A DNA stretch of 64,000 bases from Lucinisca nassula (Eukaryota; Mollusca; Bivalvia; Lucinida; Lucinidae), in contig OY757011.1 of the NCBI GenBank assembly GCA_963580285.1, forward strand, positions 150,783,092 to 150,847,091, given 5' to 3'. Of the stretch, positions 19,908 to 32,089 are shown one piece after another (within the stretch, counting starts at the first letter, position 1; each line of letters begins with the position of its first letter). Both the position numbers and the translations under genes were made by a program. A model generated the notes under the pieces. The model did not search any database. It worked only from the letters and a program-made list of their open reading frames with translations, and was not told the origin of the DNA.

Positions 19908-20841
19908 CGAGGGTAGGCTGAAAAGTTCTGAGCCTGACCAAGAAGCAGGCATCGAAGAGCCATGAAATTTTGTATTCATTAAATCCAAACCTTTATTACT
20001 TGATTTGACTCAAATGAGTTCAAGTTTACCTGCAATAACGTAGAAATTCTAGACTCTGAAAATTGATACTAGCACGTTTTTGAGAAAATGGACAAAATCT
20101 GGCATCGTGGTGTCATCAAGTACCTCCATAAAAAGGGGTTAGCTCCTAAGGACATTCATGCCGATATGGTTGCTACATTAGGGGATGATGCTCCTTCGTA
20201 TGCAACCGTGAAAAGGTGGGTAGCAAATTTTAAGATGGGCAAGGACAGCCTTGAAGATGATGACCGGTGTGGACGATGAAGGCAAAGGTCGACTCCTCTG
20301 CAGGGAAGGTGATGGCATCAGTGTTCTGGGATACCAAGTGCATAATATTCATTGATTACCTTCAAAAGGGCAGAACAATTAATGGGGAGTATAATTCAGA
20401 TCCGCTAAAACAATTGCGAAAAGCAATTAAGGCTAAACGACCCCGAAAATTGACAAAAGGGGTCTTGTTTCATCAGGACAGTGCGCCTACTCATAAATCG
20501 GTTGTCGCAATGGCTGCTGTGCATGACTGTGGCTTCACACTTGTCGATCACCCTCCGTATTCACCTGATCTAGCTCCATCAGATTATTTCCTGTTTCCAA
20601 ACATGAAAAAGCACTTGGCTGGGCAGCATTATTGGTCAGACGAGTAGGTGATAGCTGCTGTGGAGGAGTTTTTCAGGGATCAAGATGAGACCTTCTATAC
20701 ATGTACCACTGGGATCCAAGGACTCTAGCATTGCTGAGGAAGTGTGGACAGGAAGGGAGACTATGTTGAAAAATAAGGCACTTTCAGCATGGACAAACCA
20801 TTGGATCTTGGTCAGGCTCAGAACTTTTCAGCCTACCCTCG
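19908..20841 (+). mobile_element. mariner element with internal deletion, perfect TIRs
   Basis: The terminal inverted repeats are identical over about 36 bp (CGAGGGTAGGCTGAAAAGTT... at 19908-19943 and its reverse complement at 20806-20841). TA is duplicated outside (19906-19907, 20842-20843). The length of 934 bp, against about 1.3 kb for an intact mariner, agrees with the loss of roughly 130 codons seen in the transposase. Perfect termini with a broken gene suggest recent mobilisation in trans. Confidence 0.92.
20088..20790 (+). pseudogene. mariner transposase, internally deleted
   Basis: The N-terminal part (20088-20279) starts MDKIWHRGVIKYLHKKGLAP and contains the first helix-turn-helix through SYATVKRWVANFKMG and SLEDDDRCGR. 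It then jumps at about 20275 to AKVDSSAGKVMASVFWDTK in another frame (to 20646), so the second helix-turn-helix and the first catalytic Asp are gone. The second and third catalytic Asp survive (FHQD at about 20475, SPDLAPSD at about 20565-20585) with 34 residues between them, the DD34D spacing of mariner. A stop after QHYWSDE and a frameshift break the C-terminal VIAAVEEFFRDQDETFY region. It is non-functional. Confidence 0.9.
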
Positions 20842-21144
20842 TAAAAGAGATGCTGTTGAATTGTAGGATCTGTTTAATGGAAGGGGGCTTGGTGCGCATT
20901 TGAAGAAATCTCCCCAATGGAAATTTTTGGGGAAAATATCTCTTTCAGATATGGCTTGGCATTTTATGTAAAGCATCTATGCAGCAGAAAAATAAGAAAA
21001 GAATGCTTTGTATTGCCATCTGCCAGTTGTGATTGGCATTTTAAGGGTTATTATAGTGAGGACACAATTCTACCTCGGAAGTGTGGATGAAAATTTACTT
21101 CCTTTATGGAAGTTTCAATGTTGAAACTTTTATTTTACTTTGAT

Positions 21145-21344
21145 TACCGTAATGATCTTAAGTATTGGGACAGATAGGCCTAAGCAAACAGTGCAGACCC
21201 AGATCAGACTGCTCCTGAAGGAGCTGTCTGATCAGGGTCTTCACGACTTGCCATTCTGTCTGCACTCTTTTGACTCCTTGATGGATTTGTTAAAATTTTA
21301 GGAGAATTACAGCTAGTCCTCGCGGTGTTTAGGATTTTATGGTA
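21145..21344. mobile_element. MITE-D copy
   Basis: It begins TACCGTAATGATCTTAAGTA and ends AGGATTTTATGGTA, an inverted match. The inside has GCAAACAGTGCAGACCCAGA and the hairpin CTCCTGAAGGAG. A close relative is at 50200-50405. Confidence 0.6.
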
Positions 21345-21414
21345 CACCAAAAGCTCCTGCAAGCTGTTGGCATCAAAATGTGGTTTTATATGGTGGAGGA
21401 TTACAAAGCTTGGA

Positions 21415-22025
21415 TTGGTGACAATTACACGGTTTTACATAGCTGGGGAAACCAAAGAACCTGAATGACCTTGGATAGGTGACTATTACATGGTTTTACA
21501 TGTTGGGGGGAAACCAAAGGACCTGAACGACCTTGGATAAGTGACCATTACACGGTTTTACATGGTGAGGGAAACCAAAGGACCTGAATGACCTTGGATA
21601 GGTGACCATTACACGGTTTTACATGGTGAGGGAAACCAAAGGACCTGAATGACCTTGGATAGGTGACCATTACACAGTTTTACATGGTGAGGGAAACCAA
21701 AGGACCTGAATGACCTTGGATAGGTGACCATTACACGGTTTTACATGGTGGGGGAAACCAAAGGACCTGAATGACCTTGGATAGGTGACCGTTACATGGT
21801 TTTACATGGTGAGGGAAACCAAAGGACCTGAATGACCTTGGATAGGTGACCATTACAGTTTTACATGGTGAGGGAAACCAAAGGACCTTGGATAGGTGAC
21901 CATTACACGGTTTTACATGATGGAGGAAACCAAAGGACCTGAACCACTTTGGATAGGTGATCATTACAGGGTTTGACATGGTGGGGGAAACCAAAGAACC
22001 TGAAAGACCTTGGATAGGTGACTTA
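21415..22025. repeat. 61 bp tandem array, 10 units
   Basis: GGTTTTACA or its variants occur at 21431, 21492, 21554, 21615, 21676, 21738, 21798, 21857, 21909 and 21970. The unit is GACCTTGGATAGGTGACCAT...GGTTTTACATGGTGAGGGAA...CCAAAGGACCTGAAT. One unit (21857-21909) lacks about 9 bp. The minus-strand frame at 21731-21994 is a by-product of the repeat. Confidence 0.92.
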
Positions 22026-22029
22026 CACT

Positions 22030-22660
22030 ATCACAACTACCTCATGCCGACATCAAGCACCAATCAATGCATCATGCCAATTTCAAAGCCCTGCCACAGT
22101 GTTTGAGAAAACATGAGCACCACCAGTACATAGAGGTTTGTCAAAATAAGGACCAGAATTATGCTTAAGTGAGGTGTGTCAGAATTAGTTTTATAGGTAT
22201 GTTCAATCTGCACAAAGTTTCAAAATTTTCTTTAATAGACACTTTCAAACCAAGTTAAGCAGACTTTAGGTCTAGAGCAATAATCTAGCAAATACAGCGC
22301 TGCTTCAAATGGCTTCGTTTAGGCACATACATGCTGTGTTTCCTTTCGAGTTTAGCATAAAACTGAAGAAGTATTACAGCGGGGCATGTAGTGTTCAAGA
22401 TGTTTGTTGAGTGCTTGTCAGTTATGTAGTTTTTAGCTGTTTCTTTTTTGTTGTTGTTTTTGCTTTAAGTTCTCTAGAATCAGTTAATTTTCTCGCAGAT
22501 TCATAACCTTCCAAACTTACTCTAAACCAACTCTGTCCATTTCTGCTATTTCATTCTCTATAGTTTTACTGAAATCGATTTTTTTTCTTTTATTTTAAAA
22601 TGGGCTTGGACTGGTTCATTTGCAATTAGATTCTTCCATTTTCTCTACTATTACACCACA
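22030..22660. other. non-coding, nothing recognised
   Basis: This is A/T-rich sequence without open frames of note, repeats or splice-bordered exons that I can support. Confidence 0.35.
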
Positions 22661-22663
22661 ACC

Positions 22664-23366
22664 TCTTTATAACACTACTGTTGGGATCCAAAGCAAGACC
22701 ATGTTAGTCATCCAATCAAAAATGCAAGCTATCAGAAAATGACCATTCTTGCAAAAATATCTATGCGCATGGCTGTTTGAAGCCACTGTCAAAAGCCGTG
22801 CTCAAACAGCGAAAACCATGTTCAAATCATGAAATTTGCGTGCTGTTTGAACATGGATTTTGAGCTTTTGATATCACAAGACTGGCCTTGCTTTGTTTAC
22901 GTTACGTTGATCGACGGAAGGGTATCGCACTGAGCGTAGCGTTTAAGGTTCTATGATGACATCCGATGGTAACTGTGTAAAGACGTCATTGAAAACAAAA
23001 TTCGGAACCGGCCGCCAGGTTGGTTTGCCGGTCGCATTTGAAGAGTTTATATGGAGCTTTTGGGCATTTTTGTCAAAATTTGCTGTCAGAATCCTAAGTT
23101 ATGCAAGAACAAAGATCATCCATGGTTATTTCATTGCATTAACATTTGCGGATCTCTCGGAAGATATTTGAACATTCGGCCTGGCAGCCTCATGTTCAAA
23201 CAGCTTCCTCGGGACCCAGCGAATGTTAATGCATGAAAAACCAGGGTTTATCCCTATATTCACAGTCATTTTTCTATTTAATCTATATACTTTAGGATCC
23301 ATCTTTAAACCATGTTATATCCAAACCAGGTTATAATGAACATAATTATAAAGAGGTTTATGTATA
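22664..23366. mobile_element. possible TIR element (ACAACCTCTTTATAAC type)
   Basis: The left end CACAACCTCTTTATAACACT...GGGATCCAAAGCAAGACCATG and the right end CATGTTATATCCAAACC...ATAATTATAAAGAGGTTT form a loose inverted pair. A related terminus is at 51485-51520 (AACATTGTGTTATAAAGAGG). The inside has three copies of a GTTCAAACAGC motif in both orientations (about 22767, 22800, 22840, 23190). The two frames at 22953-23236 overlap each other and have no recognised domain. Confidence 0.4.
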
Positions 23367-24088
23367 GTAAAGAGCCCTTATAAAAAAATCCATGGTCAGC
23401 TAATGATTAAATCTGGGCCTTCAACTTGCTGACAGTTCATAGTTCAGTTGCTTTTTTTCGTTGGTTACCTACCTGTCTACACCATTGGCTCTGCAGCATC
23501 ATTCCATTGCAGACCTCTTTTGTAGTCGTTAAAAATTTCTAAGTCTGTGACCTTGAGCTTGGGGTATTACTGAATAGCTCCTACGGCCTATATCATCATA
23601 CCAAATATGATCCAAAATCATCCTATAGATTGGAAAATATGAGCTCTTTATTTAAAAAAACAACAACAAAAACAAAGAGGACCATGATGAGCTAACAGAT
23701 TCAAAGTTTCAGGAAGTTCCAATCCATACTGAAGGACTTATGCCGATGGCAAGGTCAGAAACAGAAAGAGGCATTTTCAGCATTCAAGCTGACTTAACTC
23801 TGTGAGAGATAGGCCAACATCTCCAGTTTTCAAACTCATCCGAACTTTCATCCTTAATAATTTCAGGCAGATCCAATCAAATATGATGACAAGGTCCAAA
23901 ATATGCATTTTCAGCAAAGGAGGGGACATAACTCTTGAGTAATATGCCAATATTGTTACTATAGTTTTCTCATTCTCGCTTTTATCCCTAACTTTATTGT
24001 AAGTATCAGGAAGATTCATTCAAAACTTCGCGACTTATGGGGATAACAATGTCAAAAATGGGCATTTTCAGCAACCAAAGGAACACTA

Positions 24089-25564
24089 CCGTAAAAATTT
24101 GGCTATAAGACGAGGATTTTACCCTCCAAAATGAGCCCTAAAAATTGACCCCGTCTTATAGCCGAGGTCATGGACTGCATGCTTTTTTCCGGCAATGTCC
24201 GGCGAAGACCAGGCATAAGGAAAATGCTGATCGATGATTTTTGAATTGATATAAATCGCCGCCCACAAACCGACGCTACCGTTTTTCTGCACGGGATCGG
24301 TAAATGACATCATCCGACGCCAGCACCCCAACACGTGTTTAATGTCATTGTGTGTATCTCTTTCATAAAAAAAAAAAACGTTAGGAACCGGTAAAAAATA
24401 TTTTCTTGATAGCTAAATGGTTGTGAATAGAGGGGAATAGAAAACCAGCGCTTTGCACAGCTCCCGAATTATCCCCAGAAGCTCCGTGTCAATAACCAAC
24501 AACAGCGTTCGACTTTCCCCGCCCAGCGTCTGTTATTTGGCGCCAAAACATAACCATTCATGAAATCGTAGAATAGTCCATTTTTGTAATGCAAACATCT
24601 ACCGTTAGATGTAGCTAATTGTCTGAGGAGAGATTAAATCGTTTTATCACATTGATTGTGGATTAAATTTTATGATTTGAGGATAAACGCAAATATGAGA
24701 CATAACTTGGCCATATTTTCACACCTTATCGACACGCAACGCAGGGTGGCAATTATATGACAGGGATTAACAATAGTGTTATATTTGAACCGTAATAAAT
24801 ACACAGATGTTTTGTCTGCATTAATTATTGCGATTTACTTACTGGTCCAGTTTTACCGGATTTAAGGACTCAAAAAGACTGACAGTTGTAGACGATTTTT
24901 TTGCACTTGCCCGACCGGGCATCATAAGGTCAAAGTGCACCTGCCCGGCGCGATTTCGGTCTTGTCCTGGGCAGCCGGGAAATGGATTTGTCAGCCCTGT
25001 CATCTATTAAATAGAAGTCTGTGAAGCTGTCTAGCCTTAGCCAGCAAAGCATGTACCAGGCCAACTTCGGGCCGACAGCGATACGATGTATCGGCCCGAC
25101 GTTTGCCTGCTATTTTGTGATAGCCGGGGCCTTGGTTCTGAATCTAAATACCTAGGTGTTGTGTTCCCCAATAAAAAAAAGTTCAGTTACTTATTGAAAT
25201 GCTGCAAAAAATATATCTAAATCTTTTGGATGGAAATAAATTTCCCCCTTTTCCCCCAACGCTTAATAGACCTACCGATTCAGATTCAGTAAGAGTTGTC
25301 TCTCTTTGTAACTCTCACAAACGAAGACACACTATGTCAACAGACATAAACAAAGCCATGTGAGGGGTAAGTAGATGGGTTTTCTGACGAAAAAAGGCTG
25401 ATTTCTCAAATCTAAACGGCATCTGGCAGTAAGATAGGCCCCCGACAGATATGGCAAAAATTTGACCCGTCTTATAAAAGAGTATAAGCAAAATCCCACC
25501 TTAGAAGAACTGAAAAAGGGGTTCCGTCTTATAGCCTAATCGCCTTATAGCTGAATTTTTATGG
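24089..25564. mobile_element. TA-flanked TIR transposon, non-autonomous
   Basis: The termini CCGTAAAAATTTGGCTATAA (left) and TTATAGCTGAATTTTTATGG (right) are inverted, with TA on each side (24087-24088, 25565-25566). Next to the left end the 'GTCTTATAGCCGAGG' motif is repeated in inverse, and near the right end 'GTCTTATAGCC' recurs. The length is about 1.48 kb. The best frame (24119-24334, minus) has no DDE motif. A TA target suggests the Tc1/mariner/pogo group; the family is inferred. Confidence 0.65.
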
Positions 25565-25949
25565 TAACTCTTTGACAGACTGGCCCACCTATCATGCAAG
25601 CTGCTATCCCCAACCTACTTATGGGTTACTTTTAGGAAGATCTGATTAAAGCTGGACTTATGGAGATGACAGAGTCCTAAATGGGTATTTTCAGCAAAGA
25701 ATGGTGCATATATCTACGAATAACAGGCCGGCATCACCAGTTTTTCAAACTCGTGTAAGATTTTATCCCTGACTTACTTCTATGTAACTTTAAAGAAGAT
25801 TCGATAAAAAACAAAAGGAGCTAAGGTGATGACAAGGTCAAAAGTAGGGCATTTTCTGCAATCGAGAGGGATGTTTCTCTATGATACAAAGGCCGACCTC
25901 ACCAATTTTCGAACTCACCTAAGGTTTACCCCTTTCTTACTTACATGGA

Positions 25950-26253
25950 TGGCCCCCGCCCATCGGGGCTTGAAGAAATAGATTGGGCTGCATGATGCAT
26001 CCACCAGAGCTGAAACTGACTGCACAGGAGTACTGGCAAAATGCTTAGAGATTCTAAGCCTGCCCAGGAAAAGTGTTGGGATTTGGAACATCCATACATA
26101 TAAACTCTATTGGTTTCATTGGGTGGCAGGGCTTGAGATGTCATTTCATCTCAATGTTGGGTAAAAGTCCTACAAAACTGGAAGCAATGTCTCCAAAATG
26201 ACCTACACAGTATTGAAGGGGACGTTAAACCTCAAATCAAACAAACAAGTCAA
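25950..26253 (+). mobile_element. SINE-4 copy, 11 bp target duplication
   Basis: TGGCCCCCGCCCATCGGGGC...AACCTCAAATCAAACAAACA is flanked by ACTTACATGGA (25939-25949 and 26254-26264). It is inserted in the reverse 161 bp array and is therefore younger. Confidence 0.85.
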
Positions 26254-26750
26254 ACTTACATGGAAATTTCAAGAAGATCCGATAAAAAACTGAAGGGGCT
26301 ACAGTGATGACAAGGTCAACACTATGCATTTTCTGAAATCACAGAGGGATATACCTCTATGATATGTAATCAAACTCAGCCAAACTTTTATCCCCGACTT
26401 ACTAACATGTCAGTTTCAAGAAGGCCTGATAAAAACTGAAGGTGCTACGGTAATGACATGGTCAAAACTAGGCATTTTTAGCAATCATTATGATGCAACT
26501 CTATGATAGATGCCAACTTTGCCCGTTTTGGATCTCATTCGAGCTTTTATCCCCGACTTACCAAGTTTCACAAAGATCTGATAAAAACTGAAAGGGCTAC
26601 GATGATGACAAAGTTAAAAATAGGCATTTCTGTAATCAAGGGGATGTAACTGTATTATATATAGGCCAACCTCACCAATTTTCAAACTTACAAGGTCATG
26701 TATGATCAGCCTCATTCAGGTGAGTGATTGTGGTCCACTTGGACCTGTAG

Positions 26751-27180
26751 TGTTAAGTTTTTTAAGGGCTCATAATTTCAGAATGGTTTGATGGATTTGG
26801 TTAATATTTGGTGTGATGATAGATATAGGTCCAAAGCTTTTTTCAGCAACACCCAGAGTCCAAACCCGTGACCTCAATAAGAGCTCATATGATGGATTTG
26901 GTTCATATATGATATGATGGTAGATATAGGTAAAATGTTTTATTCAGCAATACACCAACCCATGGCACTGACAAGGTCACAGACTTGAAATAAATTATTT
27001 AAGTTTAACTGGTCATCCGTCGTCTGTCAGTCACCACCTTTCACCAGTTATATCTCTGCAGCCTGCAGGCTGATCTCAATCATTTCTTATCTGTAGCATG
27101 CCTTGGGTGGGGCAACGAAGAATCAAAACTGAATGAAAACTTTGGTTGCTATGGCAATCCCAATTTCCCATAGACTTACA
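26751..27180. repeat. degenerate repeats and decayed HT leader
   Basis: Two diverged units with 'TGATGGATTTGGTTAATATTTG' and 'ATGATAGATATAGGTC.AAG' lie at 26795-26960. From 26990 a leader matching those at 28459 and 28846 begins ('GTCATCCGTCGTCTGTCAGT', then 'CTCTGCAGCCTGCAGGCTGA'), but its terminal hairpin is lost. Confidence 0.5.
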
Positions 27181-28458
27181 ATGGAAAATGCTTGTCATCA
27201 CCGTAGCACCTTCAGTTTTGGTCAGATCTTTCTGAAACTTATATGCAAGGTGGCTGAGAATGAAAGCTCAGATGAGTTCGAAAACCGGCCAAGTCGGCCC
27301 ATTAATCATAGAGTTACATCCCTTTGATTGCTGAAAATGCCGATTTTTTACCTTGTCATCACAATAGCCCCTTCAGTTTTAATCGGATCTTTCTGAAACT
27401 TATATGTAAGGTGACTGGGGATAAAACCTTGGATGAGTTCGAAAACCAGCCAAGTCGGCCTATTTATCATAGAGTAATGTCCCTTTGATTGTTAAAAATG
27501 CCGATTTTTTACCTGGTCATCACGGTAACCCCTTCCGTTTTGATCGAATCTTTCTGAAACTTATATGTAAGTTGGTTGGGGATAAAACCTCGAATAAGTT
27601 CGAAAACCAGCCAAGTCGTCCCATTTATCATAGAGTTACATCCCTTTGATTGCTGAAAATGCAGATATTTGACCTTGTCATCACTGTAGCCCCTTCAGTT
27701 TTGATCAGATCTTTCTGAAATTCATAGAAACTTATATGTAAAGTGACTGGGGATAAAACCTCGGATGAGTTCGAAAAACCGGCGAAGTCGGCTAATTTAT
27801 CATAGTTACGTCTCTCTGATTGCTGAAAATGCAGATATTTGACCTTATCATCACCGTAGCCCTTCAGTTTTGTTCGGATCTTTCCGAAACTTATATGGTG
27901 GCTGGGGATAAAAACTTGGATGAGTTCAAAAACTGGCCAAGTTGAACCATTTATCATAGAGTAATGTCCCTTTGATTGCTGAAAATGCCGATTTTTGACC
28001 TTGTCATCACTGTAACCCCTTCAGTTTTGATCAGATCTTTCTGAAACTTATATGTAAGTTGGCTGGGAGACAGGCCAAATCGGCCCATTTATAATAGAGT
28101 TACATCCCTCCGACTGCTGAAAATGCAGAAATTTGACCTTGTCATCACTGTAACCCCTTCAGTTTTGATCGGATCTTTCTGAAATTTATATGTAAGGTGA
28201 CTGTGGATAAATCCTTGGAAGAGTTCGAAAACCGGCCAAGTTGGCATATTTATCATACAGTTACGTCCCTTTGATTGCTGAAAATGCAGATATTTGACCT
28301 GTTTGTCATCACCGTAGCCCCTTCAGTTTTGTTATGATCTTTCCGAAATATATATGTAAGGTGGCTGGGGATAAAAACTCAGATGCGTTCGAAAACTGGC
28401 CAAGTCAGCCTATTAATCGTAGAGTAATGTCCCTTTGATTGCTAAAAATGCCGTTTTT

Positions 28459-28490
28459 CGCTCACCTGGGCAGAAGGCTCCAGGGGAGCT
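28459..28490 (+). other. HT left-end hairpin with GTCC leader
   Basis: GCTCACCTGGGC pairs with GGCTCCAGGGGAGC. It sits after a T run (CCGTTTTT) of the 161 bp unit and is followed by TCCTCCTTCGTCCGTCC, then the leader 'CTCTGCAGCCTTCCGGCTGA'. Confidence 0.7.
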
Positions 28491-28845
28491 TAAAGTATAG
28501 TGGGTCCTCCTTCGTCCGTCCACTTTTGAGCAGCTATATCTCTGCAGCCTTCCGGCTGATCTCAACCATTTCTCATCTGTGGCATGCCTCTGGTGGGGCA
28601 ATGATGACATTAACTTTTTTTCGAAATCACCCTAAAACTTTGGTTGTTATGGCAACCACAAGGTCCCAGACTTACTATGGGAAAATGCTTGTTATCACCA
28701 TAGCACCTTCAGTTTTGATCGAATATTTCTGAAACTTATATGTAAGGTGGCTGGGGATAAAATCTGAGATGAGTTCAAAAACCGGCCAAGTCGGCCCATT
28801 TATCATAGAGTTACATCACTTTGATTGCTGAAAATATCAATTTTT

Positions 28846-28877
28846 AGCTCACCTGGGCCAAAGGCTCCAGGGGAGCT
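28846..28877 (+). other. HT left-end hairpin with GTCC leader
   Basis: AGCTCACCTGGGCC pairs with GGCTCCAGGGGAGCT. It is inserted after 'ATCAATTTTT' of a 161 bp unit and followed by CCTCCATCGTCTGTCCGTC. It may be the left end matching the right end at 37193-37227, which would make one element of about 8.4 kb that includes the nested insertions at 31217-36887. Confidence 0.65.
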
Positions 28878-31329
28878 TATAGTATAGTGGGTCCTCCATC
28901 GTCTGTCCGTCAACACTTTTGAGCAGCTATCTCTGCAGCCTGATCTCATTATCATTTTTTATCTGTAGCATGGTGGGGCATTGATGACATATGCTTTTTT
29001 TTTGAAATCGCATGAAAACTTTGGTTGCTATGGCAATCACAAGGTCCCATAGACTTACATTGGGAAAATGCTTGTCATCACCATAGCCCATTCAGTTTTG
29101 ATCGGAGCTTTCTGAAACTTATATATAAGGTGGCTTGGGATAAAACCTCGGATGAGTTCGAAAACCAGCCAAGTCGGCCCATTTATCGAAGAGTTACGTC
29201 CCTTTGATTGCTGAAAATGCCGATTTTTTACCTTGTCATCACCATAGCCCCTTCAGTTTTGATCTCATCTTTCTGAAACTTATATGTAAGGTGGCTGGGG
29301 ATAAAATCTTGGATGAGTTCGAAAACCGACCAAGTTGGCCCATTTATCTTAGAGTAACGTCCCTTTGATTACTGAAAATGCTGATTTTTTACCTTGTCAT
29401 CACCGAACCCTTTCAGTTTTGATTGAATCTTTCTGAAACTTATATGTAACGTGGCTGGGGATAAAATCTCGGATGAGTTTGAAAACCAGCCAAGTTGGTC
29501 CATTTATCACAGAGTAACGTCTCTTTGATTGCTGAAAATGCCGATTATTGACCTTGTCATCACTGTAGCCCTTTCAGTTTTGACCGGATCTTTCTGAAAC
29601 TTATATGTAAGGTGGCTGGGGATAAAACCTTGCATGAATTCGAATACCGCCCAACATGGCCTATTTATCACAAAGTTAGGTCCCTTTGATTGCTGAAAAT
29701 GTTGATTTTTTACCTTGTCATCACTGTAGCCCCTTCAGTTTTGATCTGATCTTTCTGAAACTTATATGAAAGGTGCCTGGGGATAAAACCTCGGAAGAGT
29801 TCAATAACCGGCCAAGTCTCCCTATTTACTACATAGTTATGTCCCTTTGATGGCTGAAAATATTGATTTTTGACCTTGTCATCACCGTGGCCCCTTCAGT
29901 TTTGATCGGCTCTTTCTGAAACTTTTATGTAAGGTGACAAAACCTAGGATGAGATCGAATACCGGCCAAGTTGGCCCATTTATCGTACATTTATGTCCCT
30001 TTGATTGCTTAATATGCCAATTTTTTAACTTGACATCACCGCAGCCCATTCAGTTTTGATCAGATCTTTCTGAAACTTATATATAAGGTGGCTGGGGATA
30101 AAACCTCGGATGAGTTCGAAAACTGGCCAAGTCGGCCCATTTATCATGAGTTACATCCCTTTGATTGCTGAAAATGCCGATTTTTTACCTTGTCATCACC
30201 GTAACCCCTTCAGTTTTGATCGGATCTTTCTGAAACTTATATGTATAGTGGCTGGGGATAAAATCTCGGATGAGTTCGAAAACCGACCAAGTCGGCCTAT
30301 TTATCTTAGAGTAACGTCCCTTTGATTGCTGAAAATGCTGATTTTTTACCTTGTCATCACCTTAGCCCTTTCAGTTATGATCGGATCTTTCTGAGTCTTA
30401 TATGTAAGGTGGCTGGGGATAAAACCTCGGATGAGTTCAAATACCGGCCAGGGTGGCCTATTTATCACAGAGTTAGGTCCCTTCGATTGCTCAAAAAATA
30501 TTGATTTTTGACCTTGTCATCACTGTAGCCCCTTCAGTTTTGATCAGATCTTTCTGAAACTTATATGTAAGGTGGCTGGGGATAAAACCTTGGATGAGTT
30601 CGAAAACTGACCAAGTCTCCCTATTTACTACATAGTTATGTCCCTTTGATGGCTGAAAATGTTGATTTTTGACCTTGTCATCACCAAAGCCCCTTCAGTT
30701 TTAATCAGATCTTTCTAAAACTTATATGTAAGCTGACAAAACCTAAGATGAGTTCGAATACCGGCCAAGCTGGCCCATTTATCATTGATTTACATCCCTT
30801 TGATTGCTGAATATGCCAATTTTTTACCTTGTCATCACCATAGCCCCTTCAGTTTTGATCGGATCTTTCTGAAAATTTTATGTTAGGTGGCTGGGGATAA
30901 AAACTCGGATGAGTTCGAAAACCGGCCAAGTCAGCTCATTTGTCGTAGAGTAACATCCCTTTGATTGCTAAAAATGCCAAATTTTGACCTTGACATCACC
31001 GTAGCCCCTTCAGTTTTGATAGGATCTTTCTGAAACTTATATGTAAGGTGGCTGGGAATAAAACCTTGGATGAGTTTGAATACTGGCCAAGTCGGCACAT
31101 TTATCATAGAGTTACATGCCTTTGATTGCTTAAAAATGTGTATATTCGACCTTGATAGCACGTCTGCCCCTTCAGTTTTGATTGGATCTTCATGAAACTT
31201 ACAAATAAACTAGAAATGGTGTTTGTAAAACACAATGCCCCCAACCTTTGCTTGACCTTAGCTGGCAAAATATTCAACAAATATTGTTAAAGACTCAAAA
31301 ACATACAACAAGAATTCCGCCGAAGGCTA

Positions 31330-31990
31330 TGTCGTGCCTGTGGGGGCGCAAAGTCACCAAACCATGAAATCTAGGTCAAGGTCAAACATGGATGCCTGCA
31401 TAAAAATTTCACTCCTAGTTGCAAGCATGTACCAAGTAACTCTTAAAAACAGACTCTTACATCAGGGTCAAAGTTAGGGTTGTCACACTATTTTACAAAG
31501 TCAGTGAACCATAAAATGTAGGTCAAGGTCAGAAATGGATACTTGCATTGAAGTTTCAATTCCTAAATGCAAGCTTGTACCAAATACAATTAATGAAGCT
31601 CTATTAGATCTTGAGAAATGGACTCTTACATTAGATAGAAAGTCAGGGTGGTCGCAATAATTCACAAAGTCAGTGAACCATGAAATATGGGTAAAAGTCA
31701 AATATGGATGCTTGCGTTGCAGTTGGAATTCCTAGATGCAAGTTTGTACCAATTATAATTTAAAAAGCTTTAATAGTTTTCGAGAAATGGTGAAAGTCAG
31801 GGTGGTCGCAATAATTCACGAGGTCAGTGAACCATGAAATATAGGTCAATGTCAGATATGGATGCTTGCGTTGAAGTTGCAATGCCTGGATGCAAGTTTG
31901 TACCAAGAATGATTAATGAAGCTCTAATAGTTCTCAAGATATGGACTTGCTGACAAGATTTTATTAAAAAAAAACAAGGCATTGCATGCG
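31330..31990. repeat. tandem array, ~150-170 bp units
   Basis: CAGTGAACCATAAAAT or its variants occur at about 31502, 31671 and 31823, with 'GGTCAAGGTCA.A.ATGGATGC' and 'GCAAG.TTGTACCAA' in each unit. The minus-strand frames at 31501-31701 and 31824-32045 lie in this repeat. Confidence 0.7.
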
Positions 31991-32089
31991 ATACAAATCC
32001 CCTCGCACAAGACAACTTCGTGTGTGGAAAACACTGAAATGGCAAAAGTCCAACTTGCTTGAGATATTATCATATGCAACATTTGTGTA

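Larger units (their letters stand above)
23540..26750 (-). repeat. ~161 bp array, reverse orientation, with insertions
   Basis: Units read GATGACAAGGTCAAAA...GGCATTTTCAGCAA...AACTCT.TGATA..AGGCC.ACCTCACC...TTTTATCCC.GACTTAC, the reverse complement of the units at 27180-31200. A truncated HT right end lies at 23672-23710 (AAAGAGGACCATGATGAGCT) and another at 26717-26750. A pogo-like element (24089-25564) and SINE-4 (25950-26253) interrupt the array. Confidence 0.7.
27180..31215 (+). repeat. ~161 bp tandem array, about two dozen units
   Basis: The marker TTCAGTTTT falls at 27211, 27372, 27533 and 27694, giving 161 bp steps that continue with small indels to 31190. The consensus contains 'GATTGCTGAAAATGCCGATT', 'CCTTGTCATCACCGTAGCCC', 'GGATCTTTCTGAAACTTATA', 'GGTGGCTGGGGATAAAACCT' and 'GAGTTCGAAAACCGGCCAAG'. 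It is interrupted twice by full HT leaders (28459-28700 and 28846-29090). The short open frames here are read-through of single units. Confidence 0.88.

Noticed and set aside
21415..22025. CRISPR-like array
   Set aside because: The whole 61 bp unit repeats; there are no unique spacers, and the context is eukaryotic.
24119..24334. Minus-strand frame near the left end of the TA-flanked element
   Set aside because: It overlaps the terminal inverted sequence and has no DDE or DNA-binding motif, so it is not annotated as a transposase.
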